Notes: generated by a model from the sequence alone, not told the origin. A stretch of 64,000 nucleotides of DNA from Roseomonas marmotae (GCF_017654485.1 NZ_CP061091.1:1-64000); one strand, 5' to 3'; counted from the stretch's first letter, positions 1 to 9,892 are shown. Program-made: numbers and translations.

Positions 1-181
1 CACTCGTGAAACACGGATAGTGGAACTGCGTCTTGTCTCTGGGCTGTGTAAACGGTCTCAAGAAATTCGTCGCATTCTTTGCTGTTTTGGTCCCAGGATC
101 GATGCCGGGTCAGGCTAAGGTGCGAGAGCCCGGCAGGGTCGCCGGGCCGGTCATGGGTCGTGAGGATGGCAGGTGCTTCGC

Positions 182-1693
182 ATGGAGAATGAACTCGACA
201 TGCCGTCTCAGCCAGCGCGGGACATGATGGGCCGCATCACGGAAGACCAGGAGGGCGAGACCTCCGATCCCGTCGCCGCCGCCTGGACCCGCATCCGTGG
301 CCGCCTGCGCGAGGATGTGGGCGAGGTCGAGTATCGGAGCTGGCTGCGGCAGATGACCCTTTCCGCCATCGAAGGCGAGGAGGTGGTGATCCTGCTGCCC
401 ACGCGCTTCCTGCGCGACTGGGTCCGCACCCATTACAGCGACCGCCTGCGCGTGCTCTGGCAGGCCGAGCACCCGGGCGTGCGCCGCATCGATATCCGCG
501 TGGCCACCGAGTCCCGTCCGGCGGAGGAGCCCTCTTCCACGCGTGCCGGCGGCCTGGCGGAGTCGCTTTCCGCCCCCCGCGCCGCCGAGCCGCAGCCCGC
601 GCCAGTCCGCCCCGCCCCGGCCGAACCGGCGCGCGCAGCCGAGCCGCGCCCGGCCAATGACTGGTCGGCCAAGCTGGACCCGCGCTTCACCTTCGACAGC
701 TTTGTCGTCGGCAAGCCCAATGAATTCGCCCATGCCTGCGCCCGCCGCGTGGCGGAGAAGCCGGCAAGCCCGGGCTTCAACCCGCTCTTCCTCTACGGCG
801 GCGTCGGACTGGGCAAGACGCATCTGATGCATGCCGTCGCCTGGGCCATCCAGAATGGCGAAGGCGGCGTCGAGCGCCATGTGACCTACATGTCGGCCGA
901 GACCTTCATGTACCGGTTCATCAACGCGCTGCGGAACCAGTCCACCATGCAGTTCAAGGAATCGCTGCGTTCCGTCGATGTGCTGATGATCGACGACCTG
1001 CAGTTCCTGATCGGCAAGGACAATACGCAGGAAGAATTCTTCCACACCTTCAATGCGCTGGTGGATGCCGGCAAGCAGATCGTGGTTTCCGCCGACAAGT
1101 CGCCTTCCGACCTGTCCGGCCTGGAGGACCGCCTGCGGACCCGCCTGGGCTGCGGCATGGTGGCCGATATCCACGCCACCACCTACGAGCTGCGCATCTC
1201 CATCCTCCAGGCCAAGGCACAGACCGCCGAGGTCGAGGTGCCCTCCCGCGTGCTGGAATTCCTGGCGCACAAGATCACCAGCAACGTGCGCGAGCTGGAA
1301 GGCGCCCTGAACCGCCTGATCGCCCATGCCAACCTCTTCGGCCGCCCGGTGACGCTGGAGAGCGCTCAGGAAGTCCTGCACGACATCCTGCGTGCCCATG
1401 ACCGCCGCGTGACGATCGAGGAGATCCAGCGCAAGGTCGCCGAGCACTACAATATCCGCCTGACCGACATGTCCTCCGCCCGCCGCGCCCGCAACGTGGC
1501 GCGCCCGCGGCAGGTGGCCATGTATCTGGCCAAGCAGCTCACCAGCCGCTCCCTGCCCGAGATCGGGCGCCGCTTCGGCAACCGGGACCACACGACGGTC
1601 ATGCATGCCGTCTCCCGCGTCGCTGAGCTGATGCAGGCCGATGTCTCCTTCGCGGAGGATGTCGAGCTGCTGCGCCGGATGCTGGAAACCTGA
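182..1693 (+). CDS. dnaA: Chromosomal replication initiator protein DnaA
   Basis: The 503-residue product is full length for DnaA, which binds DnaA boxes at the origin as an ATP-bound oligomer and opens the DNA. Domain I lies at about 30-95, followed by a Pro/Ala-rich linker. The AAA+ domain has Walker A GGVGLGKT at 206-213 and Walker B LMIDDLQF. The C-terminal DNA-binding domain carries the DnaA signature [10 protein letters not shown] at 467-476. The ATG at 182 is preferred over an in-frame GTG at 173. No dnaN follows, unlike the classical dnaA-dnaN order. Confidence 0.97.
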   Translation: MENELDMPSQPARDMMGRITEDQEGETSDPVAAAWTRIRGRLREDVGEVEYRSWLRQMTLSAIEGEEVVILLPTRFLRDWVRTHYSDRLRVLWQAEHPGVRRIDIRVATESRPAEEPSSTRAGGLAESLSAPRAAEPQPAPVRPAPAEPARAAEPRPANDWSAKLDPRFTFDSFVVGKPNEFAHACARRVAEKPASPGFNPLFLYGGVGLGKTHLMHAVAWAIQNGEGGVERHVTYMSAETFMYRFINALRNQSTMQFKESLRSVDVLMIDDLQFLIGKDNTQEEFFHTFNALVDAGKQIVVSADKSPSDLSGLEDRLRTRLGCGMVADIHATTYELRISILQAKAQTAEVEVPSRVLEFLAHKITSNVRELEGALNRLIAHANLFGRPVTLESAQEVLHDILRAHDRRVTIEEIQRKVAEHYNIRLTDMSSARRARNVARPRQVAMYLAKQLTSRSLPEIGRRFGNRDHTTVMHAVSRVAELMQADVSFAEDVELLRRMLET

Positions 1694-1804
1694 TAAGCTG
1701 AGGCTGCCCTTCCCCCGGGGTCATTGAAACGCACGGTGCCGCCCCCCCTCCGGCGCCGAGGATGGGTCTGGCCGATGGGGTCGTTGACAGGATGCGGGCC
1801 CGCC

Positions 1805-2284
1805 ATGCGGCGGCTGGCCTGCCTGGCGCTCTTGCTGCTGCTCGCAGCCTGCGGAGGCGGTGGCGGGTATTCCTCGGCCGGCGGCTTCATGTGGTGCGTG
1901 CCCTATGCCCGTGCCGAATCCGGCATCCAGCTCAGCGGCGATGCCTGGGAATGGTGGGATGCCGCCGCCGGCCGCTATGCGCGGGGCAGCACGCCCCAGC
2001 CCGGCAGCGTGCTGGTGCTGCGCCGCACTTCCCGCCTGCGGGACGGGCACCTCTCCGTCGTCAACCGTGTCGTATCCGCACGGGAAATTCGGGTGGACCA
2101 CGCCAACTGGGCCAGTGGCGCCTATCGCGGCCGCATCGCCACGGACCAGCAGGTGGTCGATGTCTCGCCCGCCAATGACTGGTCCATGGTGCGGGTCTGG
2201 TATCCGCCGTCGCGGGCCCTGGGCGTCACCAGCTATCCCGCCGCCGGCTTCATCCACCGCCAGCCGCTGATGGCCGCGCGCTAG
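1805..2284 (+). CDS. CHAP-domain lipoprotein (putative amidase/peptidase)
   Basis: This is a 159-residue protein. Residues 1-16 are a short lipoprotein signal ending in a lipobox (LLAAC, Cys16), so it is probably membrane-anchored in the periplasm. The rest resembles a CHAP fold: candidate nucleophile Cys31 in MWCVPYAR, and His82 in DGHLSVV followed by a WA-rich strand. CHAP domains cleave peptidoglycan peptides or glutathionylspermidine-type amides, and the true substrate cannot be read here. The ATG at 1805 is chosen because it directly precedes the signal peptide; the frame stays open further upstream. The fold assignment is family-level only. Confidence 0.75.
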   Translation: MRRLACLALLLLLAACGGGGGYSSAGGFMWCVPYARAESGIQLSGDAWEWWDAAAGRYARGSTPQPGSVLVLRRTSRLRDGHLSVVNRVVSAREIRVDHANWASGAYRGRIATDQQVVDVSPANDWSMVRVWYPPSRALGVTSYPAAGFIHRQPLMAAR

Positions 2285-2397
2285 AACAGCCGCCCGGCCC
2301 TTCCCCCTGGGCTGAGCAGGCATCCGCGCGCGAGGCTGGACGCCATCCCGGCGTCATGCTCAACCGTGGCAAGCCCGCTCCGGAGGAAAATCAACCC

Positions 2398-3378
2398 ATG
2401 TTGCACCGCCGCTCTCTCTTGGCGCTTGGCGCCGCCGCCCTGCCGGGCGCCGCGCTCGCTCAGGCTTCCGGCGCCGCCGGCCAGTGGCCGGACCGGCCGC
2501 TCCGCATGGTGGTGCCCTTCCCCGCCGGCTCCACGCCGGACATCGTGGCCCGCATCATCGGCCAGCACTATGCCTCCGTGCTGGGCCAGCCCTGCGTGGC
2601 GGACAACCGCCCCGGCGCCGGCGGCAATCTCGGCACCGATGTCGTGGCCAAGGCGACCGACGGCCATACCATCGGCCTCTCCATCAACGGCCCGCTGGCT
2701 ACCGCGCCGGCCCTCTATCCCAATCTGCCCTACGACCCGCAGAAGGACCTGGCGCCGATCTCGCTGGTGGCCCGTGCCGGTCAGGTGCTGGTGGTGCATC
2801 CCTCCATCCCCGCCAGGACCCTGGCGGAATTCATCGCCTATGGCCGCGCCAATCCCACGGCACTGACCTTCGGCTCCGTCGGCGCCGGCTCCGGCGGCCA
2901 TCTGGCCATGGAGGACCTGAAGGCGCGCGGTGGCTTCCAGGCGGAGCATGTGCCCTATCGCGGCTTCCCCCAGGCGGTGCTGGACCTCGTGGCCGGGCGC
3001 ATCAGCGCGGTCTTCCTGACCATCGCCGGCATCCTGCCGCAGATCCGCGAGGAGCAGGTGCGCCCGCTGGTGGTCACCACCGAGGCGCGCCTGCCGCAGC
3101 TGCCGGATGTGCCGAGCCTGGAGGAGGCCGGCTTCCCCGGCGCCACCTCCTACGCCTGGAACGCGCTCTTCGCCCCCGCCAGCGTGCCGGCGGAGCGGGT
3201 CGCGCTGCTGGCCCGCGAGGCCGGGGCCGCGCTGCGGGCACCGGAGGCGCAGAAGGCCCTGAGCACCGCCGGATTCGAGGTGGTGGGCAGCACCCCGGCC
3301 GAATGCGCCGCCTTCATCCAGGCCGAGTCCGAACGCTGGGGCGCGCTGATCCGTAAGCTTGGCATCAAGGTCGAATGA
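2398..3378 (+). CDS. Tripartite tricarboxylate transporter binding protein, Bug/TctC family
   Basis: This is a 326-residue periplasmic binding protein. Residues 1-22 form a signal peptide ending ALAQ. The mature part has Bug-family hallmarks: WPDRPLRMVVPFPAGS near the N terminus, RPGAGGNLGTD, and GSVGAGSGGHLAMEDL in the ligand pocket region. Bug proteins capture small carboxylates for TctAB-type transporters, but many are orphans, and no TctA/TctB partner is nearby. A good ribosome binding site (GGAGG) lies 10 bases before the ATG at 2398. The ligand cannot be predicted. Confidence 0.9.
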   Translation: MLHRRSLLALGAAALPGAALAQASGAAGQWPDRPLRMVVPFPAGSTPDIVARIIGQHYASVLGQPCVADNRPGAGGNLGTDVVAKATDGHTIGLSINGPLATAPALYPNLPYDPQKDLAPISLVARAGQVLVVHPSIPARTLAEFIAYGRANPTALTFGSVGAGSGGHLAMEDLKARGGFQAEHVPYRGFPQAVLDLVAGRISAVFLTIAGILPQIREEQVRPLVVTTEARLPQLPDVPSLEEAGFPGATSYAWNALFAPASVPAERVALLAREAGAALRAPEAQKALSTAGFEVVGSTPAECAAFIQAESERWGALIRKLGIKVE

Positions 3379-3572
3379 GGCGGGGCGGCCAGCCACGGTA
3401 GTTGCAAACTGATTCGGTCGCCCCTGTTGTTTCCAGGGTCGATTCGCGCCATCTGCTCTTTGCACGGGGAACGCCGGGACAGTAGTGTGGTCCTCGTAGC
3501 ACGAATGCGCGGGGCGGGACGCTGGGGGAGGAGCCCCCTCACCCGCATCGCCCAACTGGATCGAGGCTTGGC

Positions 3573-3833
3573 ATGGGTTCCTTCAGCATCTGGCACTGGC
3601 TGGTCGTGCTGCTCGTCGTTCTGCTGCTCTTCGGCGGCAGCAGCAAGATCAGCAACCTCATGGGCGACGTCGCGAAGGGCATCAAGTCCTTCAAGAAGAA
3701 CATGAATGACAGCGAGGCCGATGCCTCGATGGCCGCCGAGGCGAATCCGCCGCCGGCCGGCAACATTCAGGGCCCGACGGTTCAGCCGACGCAGGCCGCG
3801 CCGCAGCAGACCACCAACCGTCCGGCCGCCTGA
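3573..3833 (+). CDS. tatA: Sec-independent translocase subunit TatA
   Basis: This is an 86-residue protein. One N-terminal membrane helix (about 7-22) is followed by a short hinge and a basic amphipathic helix ([14 protein letters not shown]), then a flexible Pro/Gln-rich tail. That is the TatA pattern. TatA oligomerises to form the pore that exports folded proteins with twin-arginine signals. A GAGG ribosome binding site lies 6 bases upstream. tatB and tatC are absent beside it, so this is a stand-alone tatA copy. TatE-like paralogues look the same. Confidence 0.93.
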   Translation: MGSFSIWHWLVVLLVVLLLFGGSSKISNLMGDVAKGIKSFKKNMNDSEADASMAAEANPPPAGNIQGPTVQPTQAAPQQTTNRPAA

Positions 3834-3842
3834 AGCCAGCCC

Positions 3843-3864
3843 GCGCGGGGCAGCCGCCCCGCGC
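3843..3864 (+). terminator. Strong GC hairpin after tatA, without T-tract
   Basis: A perfect 9-base-pair inverted repeat (GCGCGGGGC and GCCCCGCGC) with a four-base AGCC loop starts 10 bases after the tatA stop. No run of T follows, so it may pause transcription or stabilise the tatA message rather than act as a classical intrinsic terminator. Confidence 0.45.
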
Positions 3865-3982
3865 CTGACGGCCGCGCCGGAACGCTTCTGCCCTCTGGTC
3901 CGGAAGGCGGCGTGCTGCTACGCCGCCGCCCGCGTGGAGCCGCCATCCGGCGCCACGCGGTACGGAACAGAAGGCCAGACCC

Positions 3983-4621
3983 TTGCAGAACGCCCTGGAC
4001 GCCATCCCGGCCCCCGTGGCCGAGGCCATCATAGCCGCCGGCGCGAGGCTGGATCAGCGCAACTGGGTGCCCGCCACTGCGGGCAATCTCTCCATCCGTC
4101 TGGATAGCGGGCGCGTGGCCATCACCCGCTCCGGCTTCCATAAAGCGCGGCTTACGCCCGGCTCGCTGATGATGGTGGACCTCGAAGGCCGCCCCGAGCA
4201 GCCGGGCCTGCGCCCCTCCGCCGAGACCCTGCTGCATTGCGGCGCCTATCGCCGCTTTCCCGAGGCAGGCGCGGTGCTGCATGGCCATTCCATCGCCAAT
4301 ACCGTCCTCTCCCGCGCGGCGGGCGAGAGCATCACCCTCTCGGGCTACGAGCTGCTGAAAGCCTTCCCGGGCCTGCCGACGCATGAGGCGTCGGTCACGC
4401 TGCCGGTTTTCGACAACGACCAGGACATCGCCAGGCTGCAGCGGGCCGTGGAAGCCCGCTGGCAGGGCATGGATGTCATCCCGCCCGGCTATTTGCTGCG
4501 TGGCCATGGGGTCTATGTATGGGGGGCGGACATGGAGATGGCGCTGGCCCGGCTGGAGGCGCTGGAATTCATGCTCGACTGCCATTTGCACGAGACGACA
4601 ACCCTGAGGAGGACGGCATGA
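3983..4621 (+). CDS. mtnB: Methylthioribulose-1-phosphate dehydratase MtnB
   Basis: This 212-residue class II aldolase-fold enzyme dehydrates methylthioribulose-1-phosphate in methionine salvage. Visible features are the TAGNLSIRLD segment near the N terminus, the zinc-binding LHGHS motif, and a C-terminal GHGVYVWG strand. The start is a TTG with GAAGG 8 bases upstream. It is the first gene of mtnB-mtnD-mtnC; its stop overlaps the mtnD start (ATGA), so the genes are translationally coupled. The two following genes encode other steps of the same pathway, which supports mtnB over other class II aldolases. Confidence 0.92.
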   Translation: MQNALDAIPAPVAEAIIAAGARLDQRNWVPATAGNLSIRLDSGRVAITRSGFHKARLTPGSLMMVDLEGRPEQPGLRPSAETLLHCGAYRRFPEAGAVLHGHSIANTVLSRAAGESITLSGYELLKAFPGLPTHEASVTLPVFDNDQDIARLQRAVEARWQGMDVIPPGYLLRGHGVYVWGADMEMALARLEALEFMLDCHLHETTTLRRTA

Positions 4622-5157
4622 GCCTTCTGACCATCCGCGACGCCGCCACCGGCGCCGAGCTGCTGCGTACCACCGACGCGGCCGAGATCGCCGCCGCCCT
4701 GGCCCCCATCAACGTGCGCTTCGAGCGCTGGCCGGTGGCCGACCTTCCCCCGGGCGCCGAGGCCGACGCGGTGCTGGAGGCCTATCGCCCCCAGCTGGAC
4801 GCCTTCATGGGCGATACCGGCGCCGGCACGGCCGATGTCATCAAGCTCGACCCCAGCCATCCGCAGAAGGATGCGATGCGCCAGAAGTTCCTGGCCGAGC
4901 ACACGCATACCGAGGACGAGGTCCGCTTCTTCCATGAAGGCAGCGGCAACTTCATCATCCATGCCGATGGCAAGGTCTTCGATGCCCATTGCACCCGGGG
5001 CGACCTGATCAGCGTGCCGGCCAATGCCCAGCACTGGTTCGATGCGGGTGCCGAGCCGTCCTTCACCGTGCTGCGCGTCTTCACGGACACCACGGGCTGG
5101 ACGCCGCACTACACGGGCACCGACATCTCCGGGCGCTTCCCGGCGGTGATGCGCTGA
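4618..5157 (+). CDS. mtnD: Acireductone dioxygenase MtnD
   Basis: This 179-residue cupin converts acireductone and oxygen to formate and the keto acid precursor of methionine when iron-bound; the nickel form gives an off-pathway reaction. The metal site is visible as EHTHTEDEVRFF, holding the His-x-His and Glu ligands, and a second cupin motif VPANAQHWFD supplies the last His. The start overlaps the mtnB stop by 4 bases and the stop overlaps the mtnC start, so all three are one operon. Confidence 0.95.
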   Translation: MSLLTIRDAATGAELLRTTDAAEIAAALAPINVRFERWPVADLPPGAEADAVLEAYRPQLDAFMGDTGAGTADVIKLDPSHPQKDAMRQKFLAEHTHTEDEVRFFHEGSGNFIIHADGKVFDAHCTRGDLISVPANAQHWFDAGAEPSFTVLRVFTDTTGWTPHYTGTDISGRFPAVMR

Positions 5158-5891
5158 TGGCGGCCATCAGCGCCGTCCTGACGGATATCGAGGGCACGAC
5201 CACCGCCATTTCCTTCGTGAAGGAGGCGCTGTTCCCCTATGCCCGCGCGGCGCTGGAGGAGTTCCTGGCCGCCCATGGCGACGAGCCGGAAGTGGCCGCC
5301 TGCCTGGCCGAGGCCCGCCGCCTGGCGGAGCCCGGCGAGGACGCCCCGGCCGCCCTGCGCCGCTGGATGGACGAGGATGCCAAGGTCACGCCGCTGAAGA
5401 CGCTGCAGGGGCTGATCTGGCGCCAGGGCTACCTGGACGGCCGGCTGCGCGGCCATCTCTGGCCGGATGTGGCCCCCTGCCTGCGCGCCTGGGCGCGCGC
5501 CGGCATCGGGCTGCATGTCTATTCCTCCGGCTCGGTGGCGGCGCAGAAGCTGCTCTTCGGCCATTCGGAGGCTGGCGACCTCGCCGGCCTCTTTGGCGGC
5601 TTCTTCGACACGCATATCGGCGGCAAGCGGGAGGCGGCGAGCTATGCCGCCATCGGCCGCGGGCTGCACCTGCCTCCGGAATCCATCCTCTTCCTCTCCG
5701 ATATCGCGGAGGAGCTGGATGCCGCGGCCGCCGCTGGCCTGCGGACCTGCCAGCTGGTCCGCGCGGCGGATGGCACGGCGCCCTGCCCACGGCACCGGCA
5801 GGCAGCGGATTTCCCGGCTGTGGCGGCGCAGTTCGGCCTGCCTCTGCCCCGCCCGGCCGTCGAGGGCGCGGTCCCGGGCACCGCGGCGTGA
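5157..5891 (+). CDS. mtnC: Enolase-phosphatase E1 MtnC
   Basis: This 244-residue haloacid-dehalogenase-type bifunctional enolase/phosphatase makes the acireductone used by MtnD. Motif I reads LTDIEGTTT (nucleophile Asp near residue 9), motif II is VYSSGS, and motif III/IV is FLSDIAEELD. It starts at the ATG sharing a base with the mtnD stop. The remaining salvage genes (mtnA, and a mtnK or mtnW type gene) are not in this window, so they must lie elsewhere for the pathway to be complete. Confidence 0.94.
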   Translation: MAAISAVLTDIEGTTTAISFVKEALFPYARAALEEFLAAHGDEPEVAACLAEARRLAEPGEDAPAALRRWMDEDAKVTPLKTLQGLIWRQGYLDGRLRGHLWPDVAPCLRAWARAGIGLHVYSSGSVAAQKLLFGHSEAGDLAGLFGGFFDTHIGGKREAASYAAIGRGLHLPPESILFLSDIAEELDAAAAAGLRTCQLVRAADGTAPCPRHRQAADFPAVAAQFGLPLPRPAVEGAVPGTAA

Positions 5892-6020
5892 CGGATGCTG
5901 CGGCTGGGCGTTAGGCCCGTATCCGCGCCACCGGTCGCCCCGCCGGCTGTTCCCGCCGGGGCGATCACGGGCTAGAACGCAGCCGCCCCGCAACGCCTCT
6001 CCGGGAGATTCCGCCAGCGC

Positions 6021-7010
6021 ATGCTGACCACCTATACCGTGGCCGCTGGACGGCTGACCCTGAACAATGCCGAACAGCCGCCGGAGGCGCTGCGCGCCGC
6101 GGTCTGGATCGACCTGCTGAATCCGCTGCGGGAGGAAGTGAAGGTCATCGAGCAGACGCTGGGGCTGGAGCTGCCGACCCGCGAGGAGATGCAGGAGATC
6201 GAAAGCTCCTCCCGCCTCTACCGCGAGGGCGAGATCCTCTTCCTCACCGCCCCCTTCCTCTATGGCGCCGAACAGGGGGAATACGGCTCCACCCCCATCA
6301 CCTTCGTGCTGGCCGGCCATACGCTGCTGACGGTGCGCTACGCCACGCCCAAGGCCTTCGCCGCCTTCGCCAACCGGGCGCAGCGCAACCCTGGCCTGCT
6401 CTCCTCGGCCGATGCGGTGATGCTGCACCTGTTCGAGCAGGTGGTGGACCGCCTGGCCGATATCCTGGAGCGCCTGGGCGCCGATATGGACCGCGCCAGC
6501 CAGTCCGCCTTCCGCACCGCCAAGGGCACCACCAAGAAGAAGGCCAATGCCCGCGACGCCGACCTGAAGGAGGTGCTGATCGCGCTGGGCGAGGTGGGCG
6601 AGGTCACCTCCCGCGCGCGGGAGACGCTGCTGGGCCTGACGCGCATCCTGACCTTCGTGAATGCCGAGAAGGCGACGGCCCTTCGCAAGGAGAACAAAGC
6701 CACCATCAAGGTGCTGGAGCGCGACGTCCGCTCCCTGGTGGAACACGCCTCCTTCCTCTCCAACAAGGCGAATTTCCTGCTGGATGCGGTGCTCGGCATC
6801 ATCAACATCGACCAGAACGGCATCATCAAGACCTTCACCGTCGCCAGCGTGGCGCTGATGCCGCCGACCCTGGTGGCCAGCATCTACGGCATGAACTTCG
6901 CGCATATGCCGGAGCTGCAATCGCCCTATGGATACCCCCTCGCCCTGCTGCTGATGATCGGCAGCGCGGTGCTGCCGATCCTCTATTTCAAGCGCAAGGG
7001 CTGGCTCTGA
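6021..7010 (+). CDS. CorA-family magnesium/divalent cation transporter
   Basis: This is a 329-residue protein. A long cytoplasmic N-terminal domain with helical coiled segments is followed by two C-terminal membrane helices. The CorA signature GMN (290-292, in IYGMNFAHMPE) sits between the helices, and the protein ends in a basic FKRKGW tail, as CorA family proteins do. Family members form pentameric Mg2+ channels in the inner membrane; some relatives move Co2+, Ni2+ or Zn2+. It appears to be a single-gene unit, and no regulatory element was recognised upstream. Confidence 0.92.
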   Translation: MLTTYTVAAGRLTLNNAEQPPEALRAAVWIDLLNPLREEVKVIEQTLGLELPTREEMQEIESSSRLYREGEILFLTAPFLYGAEQGEYGSTPITFVLAGHTLLTVRYATPKAFAAFANRAQRNPGLLSSADAVMLHLFEQVVDRLADILERLGADMDRASQSAFRTAKGTTKKKANARDADLKEVLIALGEVGEVTSRARETLLGLTRILTFVNAEKATALRKENKATIKVLERDVRSLVEHASFLSNKANFLLDAVLGIINIDQNGIIKTFTVASVALMPPTLVASIYGMNFAHMPELQSPYGYPLALLLMIGSAVLPILYFKRKGWL

Positions 7011-7058
7011 GGCCGGGCCCGCCTCGCGGAACTGCGCTTTGCCATTTGTTTCGGGAGT

Positions 7059-7131
7059 GACATAGCCTCCACGGGCGCCACCTGGCCTGATACCGGGGGG
7101 AGCACATCATTCCGGCTGCGGAGGCTATGTC
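7059..7131. repeat. 12-bp perfect inverted repeat upstream of aquaporin gene
   Basis: The arms at 7059-7070 (GACATAGCCTCC) and 7120-7131 are exact reverse complements separated by 49 bases. The pair lies 42-114 bases upstream of the aquaporin start. The spacing fits two operator half-sites brought together by looping, or the base of a long RNA leader stem. Function is inferred. Confidence 0.5.
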
Positions 7132-7172
7132 CATGCGGCACCTCGCGTCACTGCTCACCCAGGTCCGCCACC

Positions 7173-7928
7173 ATGCAGAATGACATGCTGCGGCGACTGG
7201 TCGCGGAATTCCTCGGCACGTTATGGCTTGTTCTGGGCGGTTGCGGCAGCGCGGTCCTCTCGGCTGCCTTCCCCGAACTCGGCATCGGCTTCGTCGGGGT
7301 CGCCTTCGCCTTCGGCCTGACGGTACTGACCATGGCCTATGCGGTGGGCCATATCTCGGGCGGGCATTTCAATCCGGCCGTCACGCTCGGCCTCTGGTCC
7401 GCCGGGCGCTGCGCCAACAAGCATGTGCTGCCCTATATCGTGGTGCAGGTGCTGGGCGCGGTCTGCGCGGCCGCCATCCTCTGGTTCATCGCCTCCGGCA
7501 AGGCGGGCTGGGTGCCGAACGGCTTCGCCTCCAACGGCTACGGCAACCTCAGTCCCGGCCAGTACAGCCTGGGGGCGGCCTTCGTCACGGAGCTGGTCCT
7601 CACCTTCTTCTTCCTGCTCATCATCATCGGCGCCACCTCCAAGGGCGCGGCGACGGGCTTCGCCGGCATCCCGATCGGCCTGGGCCTGACGCTGATCCAC
7701 CTGATCTCCATCCCCGTCACCAATACCTCGGTCAATCCGGCCCGCAGCACGGCGCCGGCGCTTTTCGCGGGCGGGGAATATATCGGCCAGCTCTGGCTCT
7801 TCTGGCTGGCGCCCATCGCCGGCGCCATGATCGCCGGCGCGCTGGGGCGCCTGCTGTACGAACCCTCCACCCTGATCGACACGGTCATCGAGGAACAGCG
7901 CAGCGCCAGCCCCGATCCCGGGGATTAG
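7173..7928 (+). CDS. aqpZ: Aquaporin Z
   Basis: This 251-residue protein with about six membrane helices is a water channel of the inner membrane. Both half-helix NPA boxes are intact: NPA at 67-69 (GGHFNPAVT) and at 188-190 (SVNPARS), the latter followed by the selectivity-filter Arg191. His181-type filter residues and the short loops favour a water-selective aquaporin over a glycerol facilitator. The ATG at 7173 is followed by a second in-frame Met four codons on. An inverted repeat lies just upstream. Confidence 0.95.
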   Translation: MQNDMLRRLVAEFLGTLWLVLGGCGSAVLSAAFPELGIGFVGVAFAFGLTVLTMAYAVGHISGGHFNPAVTLGLWSAGRCANKHVLPYIVVQVLGAVCAAAILWFIASGKAGWVPNGFASNGYGNLSPGQYSLGAAFVTELVLTFFFLLIIIGATSKGAATGFAGIPIGLGLTLIHLISIPVTNTSVNPARSTAPALFAGGEYIGQLWLFWLAPIAGAMIAGALGRLLYEPSTLIDTVIEEQRSASPDPGD

Positions 7929-8026
7929 CGCGGGAAGGACCGGCGCGCGGCCCCGCCCGCGCCGCCTTCCGCTGCTTGTCATCTCGCCCGGGTTGACAGC
8001 CGCCCCGCGCGGGTCCTGCCTTCGGC

Positions 8027-9892
8027 ATGGCCCGCTTCCCGCTCGAGACCCTGATCGACCCGGTGGCCCCGCCGGGGCAGCCCGCCAGCCGCGCCATGGG
8101 CGTGCCGGTGCCGGACCAGCCGCCGCCGGCCAATCTTCTCGGCTTCTACTGGTATTTCGTCCGCCAGGCGCGGCTGCTCTTCGTCCTGCTCTTCCTCGCG
8201 GGCCTCGCCGTCGCGCTGCTGGATGCCATGATCCCCATCTTCATCGGCAAGGTGGTGGGGCTGCTGAGCCAGCATGCTCCCGGCCAGCTTTTCGCCGAGG
8301 CCTGGGCGACGCTGCTGGGCATGGGCTTCGTGCTGCTGGTCTGCCGGCCGCTGGCCATCCTCAGCCAGAACATTGTCGGCCAGCAGGCCATCAACGCCAC
8401 CGTCACCAGCCTGATCCGCTGGCAGAGCCACTGGCATGTGGTGCGCCAGGGCTGGGCATTCTTCCAGGAGGATTTCGCCGGCCGCATCGCCAACCGCGTC
8501 ATGCAGGCCGGCCCCGCGCTGCGGGAGAGCGTGGTGCAGGCCGTCACCGCGGTCTGGTACATCGTGGTCTACGGCTCCAGCGCGGTGCTCTACCTCGCCA
8601 CCGCCGATGCCTGGCTGACGGCGCCCATCCTCTGCTGGTTCGTCATCTATGCCGCGCTGCTGCGCTTCATCGTGCCGCGCCTGCGTGACCGCGCCCGCGC
8701 CGCCAGCGAGGCGCGCAGCCTGCTCACCGGCCGCATCGTCGACAGCTACACGAATATCCTGACGCTGAAGCTCTTCGCCCGCGCGGAGCAGGAGGATGCC
8801 TTCGTGCGCGAGGGCGTGCTGAGCCTGACCGCCGCCTTCCAGCGGCAGATGCGGATCATCACGCTGAACGGACTGCTGCTCTCCACCCTCAATGCCGGCA
8901 TGCTGACGGCCATGGCCGCGCTGTCCCTGACGCTGTGGAACCGCGGGGACATCCCGGTCTCCACCGTGGCGGCGGCGCTGCCCATGGCCTGGCAGATCAC
9001 CAATATCTCGGGCTGGGTGGCTTTCAACGTTGCCTCCATCTTCGAGAATATCGGCGTGGTGCAGGAGGCGACGGGCAGCATCGCCGTGCCCCCCACCGCG
9101 CCCGATCCACCGGATGCCAGGCCGCTGCGCGTCACGCGCGGCGAGATCGTCTTCGAGCAGGTGCATTTCGGCTACGGGCGGGAGCGCGGCGTGCTGCAGG
9201 GCTTCGACCTGCGCGTCAGGCCGGGTGAGCGCGTCGGGCTGGTCGGCCATTCCGGCGCTGGCAAGACCACCGCCGTCAACCTGCTTCTGCGATTCTTCCA
9301 GCCGGAACAAGGCCGCATCCTCATCGACGGCCAGGATATCGCCACCGTGACGCAGGAGAGCCTGCGCGCCGCCATCGGCATGGTGACGCAGGATACCGCG
9401 CTGCTGCACCGCTCCATCCGCGACAATATCCGCTATGGCCGGCAGGAGGCGACGGCCGAGGAGATCGCCCAGGCCGCCCGCGATGCCGAGGCCGAGGAAT
9501 TCATCCACGACCTTTCCGACTGGCGCGGCCGCACGGGCTATGACGCGCATGTGGGCGAACGGGGCGTGAAGCTCTCGGGCGGCCAGCGGCAGCGCGTGGC
9601 CATCGCCCGCGTGCTGCTGAAGAACGCCCCCATCCTGGTGCTGGACGAAGCCACCAGCGCGCTGGATTCCGAGGTGGAGGCCGCCATCCAGCAATCCCTG
9701 GACCGGCTGATGGCGGGCAAGACCGTCATCGCCATCGCGCATCGCCTCTCCACCCTCTCCTCCATGGACCGGCTGGTGGTGCTGGAGCATGGGCGGGTCG
9801 TCGAGCAGGGCACGCATGCGGAATTGCTGGCACGCGGCGGCCCCTATGCGCGGCTGTGGCAGCGGCAATCCGGCGGCTTCATCGGCGCCTGA
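8027..9892 (+). CDS. ABC transporter, fused permease and ATP-binding domains (exporter type)
   Basis: This 621-residue half-transporter has about six membrane helices in residues 40-340, then a nucleotide-binding domain with Walker A GHSGAGKT (407-414), signature LSGGQ (516-520), Walker B VLDEATSALD, and the H-loop in AIAHRLSTL. It is likely a homodimeric exporter of the MsbA/multidrug/lipid group; the substrate is unknown. It is flanked by aqpZ and an amidase gene with no partner half-transporter. Several in-frame starts exist near the N terminus, so the first 20-25 residues are uncertain. Confidence 0.92.
   Translation: MARFPLETLIDPVAPPGQPASRAMGVPVPDQPPPANLLGFYWYFVRQARLLFVLLFLAGLAVALLDAMIPIFIGKVVGLLSQHAPGQLFAEAWATLLGMGFVLLVCRPLAILSQNIVGQQAINATVTSLIRWQSHWHVVRQGWAFFQEDFAGRIANRVMQAGPALRESVVQAVTAVWYIVVYGSSAVLYLATADAWLTAPILCWFVIYAALLRFIVPRLRDRARAASEARSLLTGRIVDSYTNILTLKLFARAEQEDAFVREGVLSLTAAFQRQMRIITLNGLLLSTLNAGMLTAMAALSLTLWNRGDIPVSTVAAALPMAWQITNISGWVAFNVASIFENIGVVQEATGSIAVPPTAPDPPDARPLRVTRGEIVFEQVHFGYGRERGVLQGFDLRVRPGERVGLVGHSGAGKTTAVNLLLRFFQPEQGRILIDGQDIATVTQESLRAAIGMVTQDTALLHRSIRDNIRYGRQEATAEEIAQAARDAEAEEFIHDLSDWRGRTGYDAHVGERGVKLSGGQRQRVAIARVLLKNAPILVLDEATSALDSEVEAAIQQSLDRLMAGKTVIAIAHRLSTLSSMDRLVVLEHGRVVEQGTHAELLARGGPYARLWQRQSGGFIGA

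Noticed and set aside
1..181. Possible replication origin upstream of dnaA
   Set aside because: No recognisable DnaA boxes or AT-rich unwinding element in these bases; only a short open frame at 33-227 that overlaps dnaA and has no family features.
3379..3572. Riboswitch or small RNA upstream of tatA
   Set aside because: A short G/C-rich hairpin is present but no conserved riboswitch core or promoter pair could be recognised.
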